Of a stretch of 64,000 bases of DNA, positions 8,434 through 16,998 are shown one piece after another; positions within the stretch are counted from its first letter, which is position 1, and every line of letters begins with the position of its first letter. This DNA comes from Streptomyces sp. NBC_01232 (lineage in GTDB: Bacteria > Actinomycetota > Actinomycetes > Streptomycetales > Streptomycetaceae): positions 5,137,001 to 5,201,000 of the forward strand of contig NZ_CP108518.1 of NCBI RefSeq assembly GCF_035989885.1, given 5' to 3'. The notes under the pieces were generated by a model. The model was not told where the DNA came from. It did no database searches and saw only the letters and a program-made list of their open reading frames with translations. The position numbers and the translations under genes are program-made.

Positions 8434-9422
8434 TGGCCGACGAGCGCAACAGGTGGCTGGACAAAGCCGCAGCGGAAAAACTGCTGCGCGGTGAACCGGT
8501 GGAACCTGTGGGGCCGGCCGCCGGTCAGCGGGCCCGGACCGAGGCCGCGCGGCTGCGTGCCGCCCTGGACGCCCTGGGCGGCGTGACCGGGCCGCCGCCC
8601 GGAGAACTTCGCGGCGAGGCCGCGGCCATGGCCGCCTTCCGTACCGCCCGTGGCGCCGCGGAGGCCTCCGCCGTGTCCGCCGAACCCGTGGTCGACCTCG
8701 GCCGCATCGTTCCCGTGCCCGCTCCCCGGCGCAGCCGGACCGTGAGCTTCGGCCTGGCGGCCGCGCTGGCCAGTGTCGCCGTCGGCGGACTCGCCGCGGC
8801 GGCGGGCGCCGGGCTGCTGGAGCGGCCCCGTTACGACAGCGCCGGCCCCGGTCCGGCGATGTCCGTGAGCGCCGGCGAGGACCCCGTTCCGGGCACCGGC
8901 AGCGGAGCGCCGACCGCGAAGCCGACGCCGGCGCCCACCCGGCTTCCGGAGGGCGCGAACGCGACGGTCACGGCGGGCACCCCGCAGCCGCCGGGCTCGG
9001 ACGGTCCTGCGACACCCGGGACCGGTGCGAGCACCGGCACCTCCTCGGGCACGGCGACGGGCGGCACCGGCAAGGACGTCCAGGGCGGCCAGAGCGGCAC
9101 GGGCGGCAAGGACGGCGACCGGGACACCTTGGGCGGCGGGGACGCGAGCGAGGACCGCGAGCGCAACCGGGAGACCCTGATCAAGGCGATGGACCTGTGC
9201 GAGGCGTTCAAGTCGGGCCGGCTCGACGACGCCCGCCGCGAGCGGCTCTCGCGCCTCGCCAACGGCCTCACCCGGATCCCGGCCTACTGCAAGTCGCTGC
9301 TGGACGAAGAGGGCTCCGGAGGCGGCAAGCGCAGCGACGCCCCGCTGGGCGGGACGCTCCGGGCGCCGAGCCTGGAACCGGCGGTCCCGCAGGGTTCGGC
9401 CGGCCTGCGCAGCGACCGCTGA
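8433..9422 (+). CDS. Single-pass membrane protein coupled to sigma factor; possible anti-sigma
   Basis: 329 residues. A cytoplasmic N-terminal part of about 100 residues starts MADERNRWLDKAAAEKLLRG. One hydrophobic helix follows (about residues 105-130, VSFGLAAALASVAVGGLAAA), then a Pro/Thr/Gly-rich extracytoplasmic linker and a charged helical C-terminal domain with a Cys pair (DLCEAFKSGRL ... IPAYCKSLL). It overlaps the sigma stop (ATGA). Topology and coupling fit an anti-sigma or sigma-associated membrane sensor. No zinc-binding HxxxCxxC motif is visible, so the anti-sigma role is inference only. Confidence 0.75.
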   Translation: MADERNRWLDKAAAEKLLRGEPVEPVGPAAGQRARTEAARLRAALDALGGVTGPPPGELRGEAAAMAAFRTARGAAEASAVSAEPVVDLGRIVPVPAPRRSRTVSFGLAAALASVAVGGLAAAAGAGLLERPRYDSAGPGPAMSVSAGEDPVPGTGSGAPTAKPTPAPTRLPEGANATVTAGTPQPPGSDGPATPGTGASTGTSSGTATGGTGKDVQGGQSGTGGKDGDRDTLGGGDASEDRERNRETLIKAMDLCEAFKSGRLDDARRERLSRLANGLTRIPAYCKSLLDEEGSGGGKRSDAPLGGTLRAPSLEPAVPQGSAGLRSDR

Positions 9423-9479
9423 ACATGTGCTGACCTGCCTGTAACACTTTTCGAACCGGTGGCGCAGTACATATCGAGC

Positions 9480-9629
9480 CGACTGGTCATCGGCCGCGCA
9501 TGAGCCGGGGTTCCCCCCGTACCCCTGGGCTCTGCGCAACCGGCGCGGGCGGGGCACGTTCCCCCGGCCCTGCCCGCGCCCTTTACGTCAGACCAGAAGC
9601 CCGAGGCATCGCCTCGGGCTTCTTGTTTT
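9480..9629 (+). ncRNA. 6C-type small RNA
   Basis: Two successive hairpins display C-rich loops, the defining feature of the actinobacterial 6C RNA family. In the first, GGGGT/ACCCC encloses a loop with six C at 9513-9518. In the second, GGCGCGGGC/GCCCGCGCC encloses a loop with five C at 9561-9565. A perfect 13-bp hairpin with a T-rich tail ends it (9595-9629). A possible -10 TACATA lies at 9468-9473. The gene is intergenic, between the membrane protein and an L,D-transpeptidase. 5' end inferred. In mycobacteria and other actinobacteria 6C acts in trans through its C-rich loops. Confidence 0.75.
9595..9629 (+). terminator. Strong intrinsic terminator of the 6C-type RNA
   Basis: AGAAGCCCGAGGC at 9595-9607 and GCCTCGGGCTTCT at 9611-9623 form a perfect 13-bp stem with loop ATC, followed by TGTTTT. 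It also serves convergent transcription from the minus-strand gene that ends at 9686. Confidence 0.9.
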
Positions 9630-9685
9630 CCGTGTGCGGGAAAGCTCGCGGGGCCGGTCACCGGCCCCGGTCCCAGCCCTCGGCA

Positions 9686-10555
9686 TCACCAGTAGACGAC
9701 GACCTTGTCGCCGACCTTGACCTGGTCGAACAGTGCCGACAGCTTGCCCTTGTCCCGGACGTTCACGCAGCCGTGCGAGGCTCCGTTGTAGCCGCGGGCC
9801 GCGAAGTCGGCCGAGTAGTGCACGGCCTGGCCGCCGCTGAAGAACATCGCGTACGGCATCGGCGTGTGGTAGATCGTCGACGTCCATTCCTTGGCCTTCC
9901 AGCCCACGTTGAACACGCCCTCACGGGTCGGGGTGTTCTCGGAGCCGAAGCGGACGTCCATCGTCGAGACGACCTTGCCGTCGATCATCCAGGCGAGGGT
10001 GCGGCTCTCCTTGCTGATGCACATGACGCGGCCCTCCATGCAGCGAGGGTCCGGCGCGTCGACCTCGTTGACGGTCGGCGGGCGCAGCTCGTCGGCGGAG
10101 GGCTTCTTGCTGGAGCTCTGGATCTTCTTCCAGGTGGCGTCGTCGACCGAACCGGTGGCGTTCAGCCCGTTCTTCGACTGGAAGGACTTGACCGCGGCCG
10201 TCGTCTTCGAGCCGTAGAAGCCGGTCGGGGCCACCGACATCAGCTTGAGCTGCTTGAGCCGGGCCTGGAGCTCGCGCACCTGCTCGCTCTCGTCGCCGTT
10301 GGCCATGATCTGCTTCACCGACGGCGAAGGAGAGGCCGACGCGGAGGCCGACGCGGACGCGGACGGCGAGGGCGAGCCCGAGGGCTTGTCGTCGGTGGAC
10401 GGGGAGGCTTCGGGGGAGGCGCCCGCCGTGGGCGAGGAAGCGGCCGAGGAGGCGGAGGCAACGGGCTCCGTCTTCTGCGGTCCGCAGGCGGTCGCGGCGA
10501 GCGCGACGGCGGTTGCCACCCCGATCGTGCGGATTATGAATCTCTGGCGCTGCAT
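9686..10555 (-). CDS. L,D-transpeptidase lipoprotein with peptidoglycan-binding domain
   Basis: 289 residues. The N-terminal signal ends in a lipobox-like AATAC, placing the lipidated Cys at about residue 24. A Ser/Pro/Ala-rich linker follows, then a peptidoglycan-binding domain (VRELQARLKQLKLM ... AVKSFQSKNGL), then a YkuD domain with the catalytic motif SHGCVNVR (Cys about 263). It should form 3-3 peptide cross-links in peptidoglycan, or attach proteins to it, outside the membrane. ATG 10555 is chosen because it begins the signal peptide; the frame opens at 10618. A second, non-lipidated paralogue is at 32271. Confidence 0.92.
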   Translation of the reverse strand: MQRQRFIIRTIGVATAVALAATACGPQKTEPVASASSAASSPTAGASPEASPSTDDKPSGSPSPSASASASASASPSPSVKQIMANGDESEQVRELQARLKQLKLMSVAPTGFYGSKTTAAVKSFQSKNGLNATGSVDDATWKKIQSSSKKPSADELRPPTVNEVDAPDPRCMEGRVMCISKESRTLAWMIDGKVVSTMDVRFGSENTPTREGVFNVGWKAKEWTSTIYHTPMPYAMFFSGGQAVHYSADFAARGYNGASHGCVNVRDKGKLSALFDQVKVGDKVVVYW

Positions 10556-10757
10556 TGCAGTCCCCCGGTTTCTACGTCGTGTATCTAGGTGATGCTCCGC
10601 ATGCGCGGACAGTTGCACACGGCTCCGGGATGTTGCGCCATTGTGACCGGCAGTCGTCCGCAGCCTTACGAAGCGATACGCGCCGGGGCGTCCCGGCGGT
10701 GGCTCGGGGAGGTTTTATCAGTCCTGGGCCCGCTTGCTCTACGGAGGACTACGTCAC

Positions 10758-12338
10758 ATGGCACGCACCGAGAGCGGACTGCCCATCGAACCGGTCTACG
10801 GGCCGGGCGACCTGACGGGATGGGACCCGTCCGCCGCGCTCGGCCATCCGGGCGACTTCCCCTACACTCGGGGGATTTATCCGAACATGTACACCGGTCG
10901 GCCGTGGACCATGCGGCAGTACGCCGGCTTCGGCACGGCCGCCGAGTCCAACGCCCGTTACCGGCAGCTCATCCAGGGCGGCGGCACCGGGCTGTCCGTC
11001 GCCTTCGACCTGCCCACGCAGATGGGACACGACTCCGACGCCCCCCTCGCGCAGGGCGAGGTGGGCAAGGTCGGCGTCGCCGTCGACTCGCTCGACGACA
11101 TGCGGACGCTGTTCGACGGGATCCCCCTCGACCGGGTCTCCACCTCGATGACGATCAACGCACCCGCCGCACTGCTCCTGCTGCTCTACCAGCTGGTTGC
11201 GGAGGAACAGGGCATCTCGGGCACGGAACTGACGGGAACGGTCCAGAACGACGTGCTCAAGGAGTACATCGCCCGCGGGACGTACATCTTCCCGCCCGGC
11301 CCCTCGCTGCGGCTGACGGCCGACACCTTCCGCTACTGCCGGGCCGAGATCCCCCGCTGGAACACCATCTCCATCTCCGGCTACCACATGGCCGAAGCCG
11401 GCGCCTCGCCCGCGCAGGAGGTGGCCTTCACCCTCGCCGACGGCATCGCCTACGTCCGTACGGCCCTGGCGGCGGGGATGGTGGTCGACGAGTTCGCACC
11501 CCGGCTCTCCTTCTTCTTCGTCGCCCGCACCACCCTTCTGGAGGAGGTCGCGAAGTTCCGCGCGGCCCGGCGGATCTGGGCCCGCGTCATGCGGGAGGAG
11601 TTCGGGGCGCGCGATCCGAAGTCGCTGATGCTGCGCTTCCACACCCAGACGGCCGGGGTCCAGCTGACCGCGCAGCAGCCCGAGCTGAACCTCGTACGGG
11701 TGGCCGTGCAGGCCCTGGCCGCCGTGTTCGGCGGCACGCAGTCCCTGCACACCAACTCCTTCGACGAGGCGATCGCCCTGCCGACCGAGAAGTCCGCCCG
11801 CCTCGCGCTGCGCACCCAGCAGGTCCTCGCGCACGAGACGGACGTGCCGCACACCGTGGACCCCTTCGCCGGTTCGTACGCGGTGGAGCGGATGACGGAC
11901 GAGCTGGAGGAGGCGGCGCTCGCGCTGATGCGCAGGGTCGAGGAGCAGGGCGGGGCGGTGGCGGCGATCGAGGCCGGGTTCCAGAAGGCCGAGATCGAGC
12001 GGAACGCCTACCGCATCGCGCAGGAGACCGAGAGCGGCGAGCGGGTGGTCGTCGGGGTCAACCGGTTCGCACTGGAGCGCGAGGACGCGTACGAGCCGCT
12101 GCGCGTGGACCCGGCGATCGAGGCACGGCAGTGCGCGGCGCTGGCGAGGCTGCGCGCGGAGCGGAACGGCGCGACCGTCACGGCGGCGCTCGCGTCCCTG
12201 AAGGAGGCGGCGGCGGGAACGGCGAACGTGCTCTACCCGATGAAGGAGGCGCTGCGCGCCCGGGCCACGGTGGGCGAGGTGTGCGGCGCGCTGAGGGAGG
12301 TCTGGGGGACCTACGAGCCGTCCGGTTCCACCTGGTGA
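10758..12338 (+). CDS. Acyl-CoA mutase large-subunit family protein (methylmalonyl-/isobutyryl-CoA mutase-like)
   Basis: 526 residues. Family motifs: [20 protein letters not shown] then [10 protein letters not shown] near the N-terminus, [10 protein letters not shown] in the middle, and [16 protein letters not shown] later. It is a B12-dependent carbon-skeleton mutase catalytic chain, with no C-terminal cobalamin-binding domain (no DxHxxG), so it would need a separate small subunit. None is encoded in this window. The ATG is preceded by GGAGG at 10743-10747. The substrate (methylmalonyl-, isobutyryl- or another acyl-CoA) cannot be fixed from sequence alone. Confidence 0.88.
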   Translation: MARTESGLPIEPVYGPGDLTGWDPSAALGHPGDFPYTRGIYPNMYTGRPWTMRQYAGFGTAAESNARYRQLIQGGGTGLSVAFDLPTQMGHDSDAPLAQGEVGKVGVAVDSLDDMRTLFDGIPLDRVSTSMTINAPAALLLLLYQLVAEEQGISGTELTGTVQNDVLKEYIARGTYIFPPGPSLRLTADTFRYCRAEIPRWNTISISGYHMAEAGASPAQEVAFTLADGIAYVRTALAAGMVVDEFAPRLSFFFVARTTLLEEVAKFRAARRIWARVMREEFGARDPKSLMLRFHTQTAGVQLTAQQPELNLVRVAVQALAAVFGGTQSLHTNSFDEAIALPTEKSARLALRTQQVLAHETDVPHTVDPFAGSYAVERMTDELEEAALALMRRVEEQGGAVAAIEAGFQKAEIERNAYRIAQETESGERVVVGVNRFALEREDAYEPLRVDPAIEARQCAALARLRAERNGATVTAALASLKEAAAGTANVLYPMKEALRARATVGEVCGALREVWGTYEPSGSTW

Positions 12339-12383
12339 AACACACTGGCGCGACAGGTGCAACCGTATGGGACACTCCTGCGC

Positions 12384-13034
12384 ATGCTGGGTGTGACCGA
12401 TCTTCCGACTTATCTCGCCGGCCTGGTGCTGATCATTCTGCTGCCGGGCCCGAACTCGCTCTACGTGCTCTCCGCGGCCGCCCGCCGCGGGGTGCGCACC
12501 GGGTACAAGGCCGCCGCCGGGGTGTTCACCGGCGACGCCGTGCTCATGCTGCTCACCGCCGTGGGCGCCGGAGCGCTGCTACGGGCGAGCCCGCTGGTGT
12601 TCACCGTGGTGAAGGTCCTCGGAGCCGGCTACCTGGCGTGGCTGGCCGTGGGGATGCTGCGCGGCGCGTGGGCGCTGTGGCGCACGCGCGCCGAGCGGGC
12701 CGAGGCCGAGGACACCGCCCCCGCCGACCCGGCCGAGAACGAACGGCCCTACCGGCGGGCGCTGCTGATCAGCCTCCTGAACCCGAAGGCCATCCTCTTC
12801 CTGATGTCCTTCTTCGTGCAGTTCGTGGACCCGTCCTACGCCTACCCGGCCCTGTCCTTCCTGCTGCTGGGCGGACTGCTGCAGACGGGCAGCTTCCTCT
12901 ACCTGACGCTGCTGATCTTCGGCGGGACCCGTCTCTCGGCGGCGTTCCGGCGTCGCAAGCGGCTGTCGGCCGGGGCCACCTCGGCGGCGGGCGTGCTCTT
13001 CCTCGGCTTCGCGGCCAAGCTCGCCGTCAGCTGA
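12384..13034 (+). CDS. LysE/RhtB-family amino acid exporter
   Basis: 216 residues, about six transmembrane helices. The N-terminal hydrophobic helix ends in the family signature LLPGPNSLYVLSAAARRG, and SLLNPKAILFLMSFF in the second half is the other hallmark of LysE/RhtB exporters. The frame opens at 12357 (GTG); ATG 12384 gives the expected short N-terminus, with GTG 12393 also possible. It follows the mutase by 45 bases and may share its transcript. It probably exports an amino acid or a derivative; substrate unknown. Convergent with the glycosyltransferase ending at 13041. Confidence 0.88.
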   Translation: MLGVTDLPTYLAGLVLIILLPGPNSLYVLSAAARRGVRTGYKAAAGVFTGDAVLMLLTAVGAGALLRASPLVFTVVKVLGAGYLAWLAVGMLRGAWALWRTRAERAEAEDTAPADPAENERPYRRALLISLLNPKAILFLMSFFVQFVDPSYAYPALSFLLLGGLLQTGSFLYLTLLIFGGTRLSAAFRRRKRLSAGATSAAGVLFLGFAAKLAVS

Positions 13035-13040
13035 GACCTC

Positions 13041-14432
13041 TCAGTCGACCACGCGGCGCAGCCACCCCATCCGCCGCACGGCCCGGCGCACCGCCCGGCT
13101 GCGCGGCAGGAACGAGAGCTGCGCCGGGATGCCCCCCGGCAGGCCCAGGGCCGTAAGCCGGCGGCGGGTGAAGCAGCGCCGGGTATGCGGGTTCAGATGC
13201 CCGGCCAGGTAGGCCTCGGCCGCCGGCCGGCGCGCGGCCAGGATCTGCGGCTGCATCGTGAACCCGACGGCGGTCAGCAGCGCGGCCGGTTCCGCCCGGA
13301 CCTCCTCGGGGGTCGGGGGCGTCCAGGCGCGGACCGCCGCGGCGTCGGCGAGGTCCGGGAGCAGGGCGTCCACCAGCGCGAGCGGGACGCGGTTGCTGTT
13401 CGGGTACGGGGTCAGCGCGTCCAGGACCGCGCCGGTTCCGGTCCGGGCCACCGGGAGCCCGTACAGCGTGGCGGCGGTCAGCAGCCCGGTGGAGAAGCAG
13501 CCGACGACCAGCGCGGGGCGCAGCCGCTGGTAGAGGGTCTCGGCCAGGACCGGGGCGGCGGCGACGGTCAGCCGGACGCCGAGCCGCCCGGCCTCCTCCT
13601 CGGCCCGGCGCCAGTAAGCGGCCGGGGCGCCGGGGTGCGGTTTGAAGACCAGCTCCCGGTGGCCCAGGGCGTGGGCGCCCCGGACCATCGACACGTGCAG
13701 TTCCTCCTCCTCGGCCGGGGTCATCAGGTCGAGGGCGGAGAGGTACTGGCCCAGGAGGAGGGCCGGGGGCCCGGCCGGCCCGTCCGTGCCGGTTTTCGTT
13801 TCCGCGGTGGTCCCGGTGGTCCCGGTGGTCCCGGTGTCCGCGGTGGCTTCGGCGAGCTCGGCGAGGACCTTGAGGAACGGCTCCGACGGCACCACCTCCG
13901 CCCGCACGCCGAACTCCGTCAGCAGCAGCGGCTCCAGACCGGGCACCAGGTCCAGGTGGAGCACCCGCCGCACCCGCATCCCGAGCTGCGGGTCGAGGCG
14001 GAAGCGGGTGGGTCCGTAGCTCATGAGCCCGTCGGCGTAGACGTCGACGGCCGCACCCGGGAAGAGCCGGCACAGGGTCTGGGCCGGCGGGACCTGGAGC
14101 GACTCCACGATCAGCTCGACACGGTCCTCGCCGAGGTTCCACAGGCCGCGCAGCTGCCGCTCCCAGATCGGGACGTCCTCCGCGCGCGGTGCCCAGGTGC
14201 TGGGGTGCTGCGGCTCGATGACGCTGTTCCAGTCCAGGACCTCGTCGAAGCGGGGGCGCAGGGCGGCGAAGCCGGGCATGTCCGCGACCCCCGGGGTGAC
14301 CTCGGCGGTGACGGCGTGGTTGCTGGTCAGCAGGATGCGCCGGCCGGCGGGCGGGAAGAGGCCCGCGTCGATGCCCGCCGCGAGCGTGGCCGTGCCGTAG
14401 AGGGTGGAGGCCAGGAAGATCTGGGTGGGCAT
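13041..14432 (-). CDS. Polysialyltransferase-family-like glycosyltransferase
   Basis: 463 residues, cytosolic. It begins IFLASTLYGTATLAAGIDAG, as in actinobacterial proteins of the alpha-2,8-polysialyltransferase type. GT-B-like features: KPHPGAPAAYW in the C-terminal half and VVGCFSTGLLTAATLYGLPV, the latter resembling the S-T-A nucleotide-sugar loop of bacterial sialyltransferases. A low-complexity Thr/Gly insertion (TTGTTGTTA) at about residue 203 comes from a 9-bp tandem repeat near 13808-13835. The ATG overlaps the stop of the upstream GT2 gene (ATGA). It probably polymerises or extends a nonulosonic-acid cell-surface glycan made with the NeuA/NeuB genes nearby. Confidence 0.78.
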   Translation of the reverse strand: MPTQIFLASTLYGTATLAAGIDAGLFPPAGRRILLTSNHAVTAEVTPGVADMPGFAALRPRFDEVLDWNSVIEPQHPSTWAPRAEDVPIWERQLRGLWNLGEDRVELIVESLQVPPAQTLCRLFPGAAVDVYADGLMSYGPTRFRLDPQLGMRVRRVLHLDLVPGLEPLLLTEFGVRAEVVPSEPFLKVLAELAEATADTGTTGTTGTTAETKTGTDGPAGPPALLLGQYLSALDLMTPAEEEELHVSMVRGAHALGHRELVFKPHPGAPAAYWRRAEEEAGRLGVRLTVAAAPVLAETLYQRLRPALVVGCFSTGLLTAATLYGLPVARTGTGAVLDALTPYPNSNRVPLALVDALLPDLADAAAVRAWTPPTPEEVRAEPAALLTAVGFTMQPQILAARRPAAEAYLAGHLNPHTRRCFTRRRLTALGLPGGIPAQLSFLPRSRAVRRAVRRMGWLRRVVD

Positions 14433-15424
14433 CAGGCGTTCGCTCCCGACGGGACGCGGCGGCCGGGACGCAGCCGGCGCAGCACGGTGGAGCGTTCAAC
14501 GTCCATCGAGTCCAGGACCCGGTCCAGTACGTCCTGCGGCATGCGGCCGAGTGCGGCCGAGCTCATGAGGCGGAGTTTCCTGGCCACGTCCGGTTCGAAC
14601 CTTTCGATGGATCCGAAATGGTGGGCGATGATTGCACAATATGTTCGGACGGCTTTCGGGAGCAGTCGGCCGGAATCCCGGTCCGTGCGCACGTCCGCGA
14701 GTACTTGATCGAATGCGCGGATGAAATCGAGCTGCCGTTCGTCACCCACTTGCGTCAACGAGGTGGAAATGCCGCGACGGTAGAAGATTCCGGGCAGCCC
14801 GACCGGGGCGAAGGACGACGCCTCCCGGTGCAGCCGCCAGATCCACGGCCGGTCCTCCGCGGTCCGCAGCCCGTCGGTGAAATGCAGCACCCCGCGGTCC
14901 AGCAGTCGCCGGTGGTACATGCCGGCCCAGGCGTACGGATAGTCCACCGAAGTGGCCCGGTCGGCGGGCAGGATCGCGGCGCGCGGATCGGCGACGACGG
15001 ACTGCGGGCCGAAGGGGACGCGCTGCACGCTCCGCGTCCGGCCCGTGCAGCGCACATGGTCCGTACGGACGAAATCGCAGTTCAGGCTCTCGATGGCGGC
15101 CAGCGTCCGGGCCAGGTGGCCGGGCGCCAGCCAGTCGTCCCCGTCCAGGAAGGCCAGGTACTCGCCGCGGGCCGCGTCCAGACCGGTGTTCCGCGCGGCG
15201 GCCAGGCCGCCGTTGCGCCCGTGTCTGAGGTGCACCGCCCCCGGCAGCTCGCGCGCCGCCCGCTCCAGCAGGCCGGCGGTCCCGTCCGTCGAGCAGTCGT
15301 CGACGAGCAGGAACTCGAAATCGTCCCGGGCGTTGAGTTCGAGACTCTTGAGGGCATCCGGTGCGTATGTCTGTGCGTTGTAGAACGGCACGACAACAGA
15401 GAGCTTGGGCACCTGCGAGACCAT
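14432..15424 (-). CDS. Family 2 glycosyltransferase
   Basis: 330 residues. The GT-A fold is evident: LSVVVPFYNAQTYAPDAL, EFLLVDDCSTDGTA (first Asp motif), AARNTGLDAARGEYLAFLDGDDW (DxD motif at GDD), and AWAGMYHRRLLD. It transfers a sugar from a nucleotide donor to a surface polymer or lipid carrier. ATG 15424 (MVSQVPK) is chosen although the frame opens at 15652. Divergent from the DUF6716-like gene at 15589 and translationally coupled to the next minus-strand gene. The acceptor is not determinable. Confidence 0.9.
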   Translation of the reverse strand: MVSQVPKLSVVVPFYNAQTYAPDALKSLELNARDDFEFLLVDDCSTDGTAGLLERAARELPGAVHLRHGRNGGLAAARNTGLDAARGEYLAFLDGDDWLAPGHLARTLAAIESLNCDFVRTDHVRCTGRTRSVQRVPFGPQSVVADPRAAILPADRATSVDYPYAWAGMYHRRLLDRGVLHFTDGLRTAEDRPWIWRLHREASSFAPVGLPGIFYRRGISTSLTQVGDERQLDFIRAFDQVLADVRTDRDSGRLLPKAVRTYCAIIAHHFGSIERFEPDVARKLRLMSSAALGRMPQDVLDRVLDSMDVERSTVLRRLRPGRRVPSGANA

Positions 15425-15588
15425 AGGGCGCCGCCCGGCATTCACCGTGGCCCGGACGCGGATTCCATGTGAACGGCGCCGGGCGGGCGAGTTAACCCGC
15501 ACGCTTTCGCATTCAGTCGACACTTTGTTAACCCGCTGTTGTGCGCTCGTTGGGCCGATCACCGAAATCGCGGAATAGCTTCTGCCGC
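15425..15588. promoter_or_regulatory. Divergent promoter region of the glycopolymer cluster with a direct repeat
   Basis: 164 bases separating the two arms of the cluster. GTTAACCCGC occurs twice, at 15491-15500 and 15527-15536, 36 bases apart. Each copy contains the palindrome GTTAAC. Position between divergent promoters suggests a regulator-binding site, but I do not recognise it. Confidence 0.4.
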
Positions 15589-16998
15589 GTGCCAGAACGC
15601 AAACGCGTCGCCGTCCTCGCCGATTCCGATACGAGATGGAAATGGGGCGCACTCACCGCCCGCCGTCTCGTGCCCGACCATCAGCTCACCGGATTCCTGC
15701 TGCGCGGCCGCGCCACTCCCACCGCGCGCCAGCTCGGTGAGGTGGGGGTGCGGGCCAACCGGCTGTCCGAGGTGACCTGCGCCGCGTTCCTCGCCGAGAT
15801 CGAACGCGAGCGCTACGACGTGGTCGTCCTCGCGCTCGTCGGCGGGGCCGTCCAGGCGGTCCTGCACGGGGCCCGCGCCCTGTGGCCCGCCCCGGCGGGG
15901 CGCCCCGTGTTCGTCACCGGCTACGTGGGCGTCGTCTACGAGAAGCTCGCCGACGGGCTCCTGCTGCGGCACGGCGCCGACCTCGTCCTCGCCAACTCCC
16001 GCCACGACGCCCAGCGGTTCCGCGCCGTGTACGAGGGCGTCGGCGCGGACGCCTCCGCCGTCACCGAGACCGCGCTGCCTTTCCTGGGCGGGGCGCCGTA
16101 CGAGCAGGCCGGGAGCCGGGCCCACACGGTGGTCTTCGCCGTCCAGCCCTCCGTGCCCGACAGCCGCGCCGACCGCGCCTACCTGCTGGAACGGGCCGCC
16201 GGGCACGCCCGGCTGCACCCCGAGCGCGAGGTGCTGATCAAACTCCGCAGCAAGCCCGGGGAGCACACCACGCACCTGGAGGAGCAGCCGTACCAGCGGC
16301 TCGCGGAGCGCCTCCCCGGCGGCCTGCCCACCAACTGCCGCCTGGTGTACGGGAACATGGGCGAGGTCCTGGACGGCACGGACCTGCTCGTCACCGTCTC
16401 CTCCACGGCCGCCCTGGAATCCCTGCACCGGTCCGTCCCGACGGCGATCCTGACCGACCTCGGGATCCGCGAGTCCCTCGGCAACCACCACTTCCTGGGC
16501 TCGGGCTGCCTGGCCTCCTGGGACCAGATCGACTCCGGGCTCCTCCCGCAGGGGGACCCGGTCTGGCTGGCGGCACAGGGCGTCCTGCCCCCGGCGGGCG
16601 CGGACGGACGTGCGGATCGGGGCGTGGACAGGGGTGCGGACGGCCGTGCGGAACGACGTGCGGACGGCCCCGCGGAGAGAGGCACCGACGGGGGCGCCGG
16701 CCCCGACGCCTACGCCCTCGCGCGGGCCAAGGTCGCCGGGCTGCTGGCCGCCGCCCGGCTGCCCTCGCCTGCCCCCTACTACACGCTCACGACCGCCCCC
16801 GGATACCTCCCCGGGATCCTCGCCCGCCACCACCTCGCGCCCGACGGCACCCCGCTGCCCGGCGCGGTGCGCCCGGCGGCAGGCGAGTCCCGGCTGCGCC
16901 GCCGGCTCCGCTCGCATCTGCGCGAAGCCGCCCGCGGGGCCTACCGGCACGGCGTGCAGCGCGTGGCCCCGGTGATCCGAAGGCTGGGGGAGCTGTGA
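15589..16998 (+). CDS. Putative glycosyltransferase (DUF6716 / polysialyltransferase-like)
   Basis: 469 residues from GTG 15589; the frame opens at 15541. N-terminal RKRVAVLADSDTRWKWGALTA resembles the DUF6716 putative glycosyltransferase family as I recall it. The C-terminal half contains VLIKLRSKPGEHTTH, and LVTVSSTAALESLHRSVP, a Ser/Thr-rich nucleotide-sugar loop like that of bacterial sialyltransferases. Around residues 340-370 is an Asp/Arg/Gly-rich repetitive insertion (DNA about 16600-16690). The stop TGA overlaps the GTG start of the NeuA part. Probably one of the polymer-building transferases of the cluster. Confidence 0.78.
   Translation: MPERKRVAVLADSDTRWKWGALTARRLVPDHQLTGFLLRGRATPTARQLGEVGVRANRLSEVTCAAFLAEIERERYDVVVLALVGGAVQAVLHGARALWPAPAGRPVFVTGYVGVVYEKLADGLLLRHGADLVLANSRHDAQRFRAVYEGVGADASAVTETALPFLGGAPYEQAGSRAHTVVFAVQPSVPDSRADRAYLLERAAGHARLHPEREVLIKLRSKPGEHTTHLEEQPYQRLAERLPGGLPTNCRLVYGNMGEVLDGTDLLVTVSSTAALESLHRSVPTAILTDLGIRESLGNHHFLGSGCLASWDQIDSGLLPQGDPVWLAAQGVLPPAGADGRADRGVDRGADGRAERRADGPAERGTDGGAGPDAYALARAKVAGLLAAARLPSPAPYYTLTTAPGYLPGILARHHLAPDGTPLPGAVRPAAGESRLRRRLRSHLREAARGAYRHGVQRVAPVIRRLGEL

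Noticed and set aside
9423..9479. Riboswitch or attenuator in the leader before the 6C RNA
   Set aside because: No conserved riboswitch core was recognised; short region with a possible promoter only.
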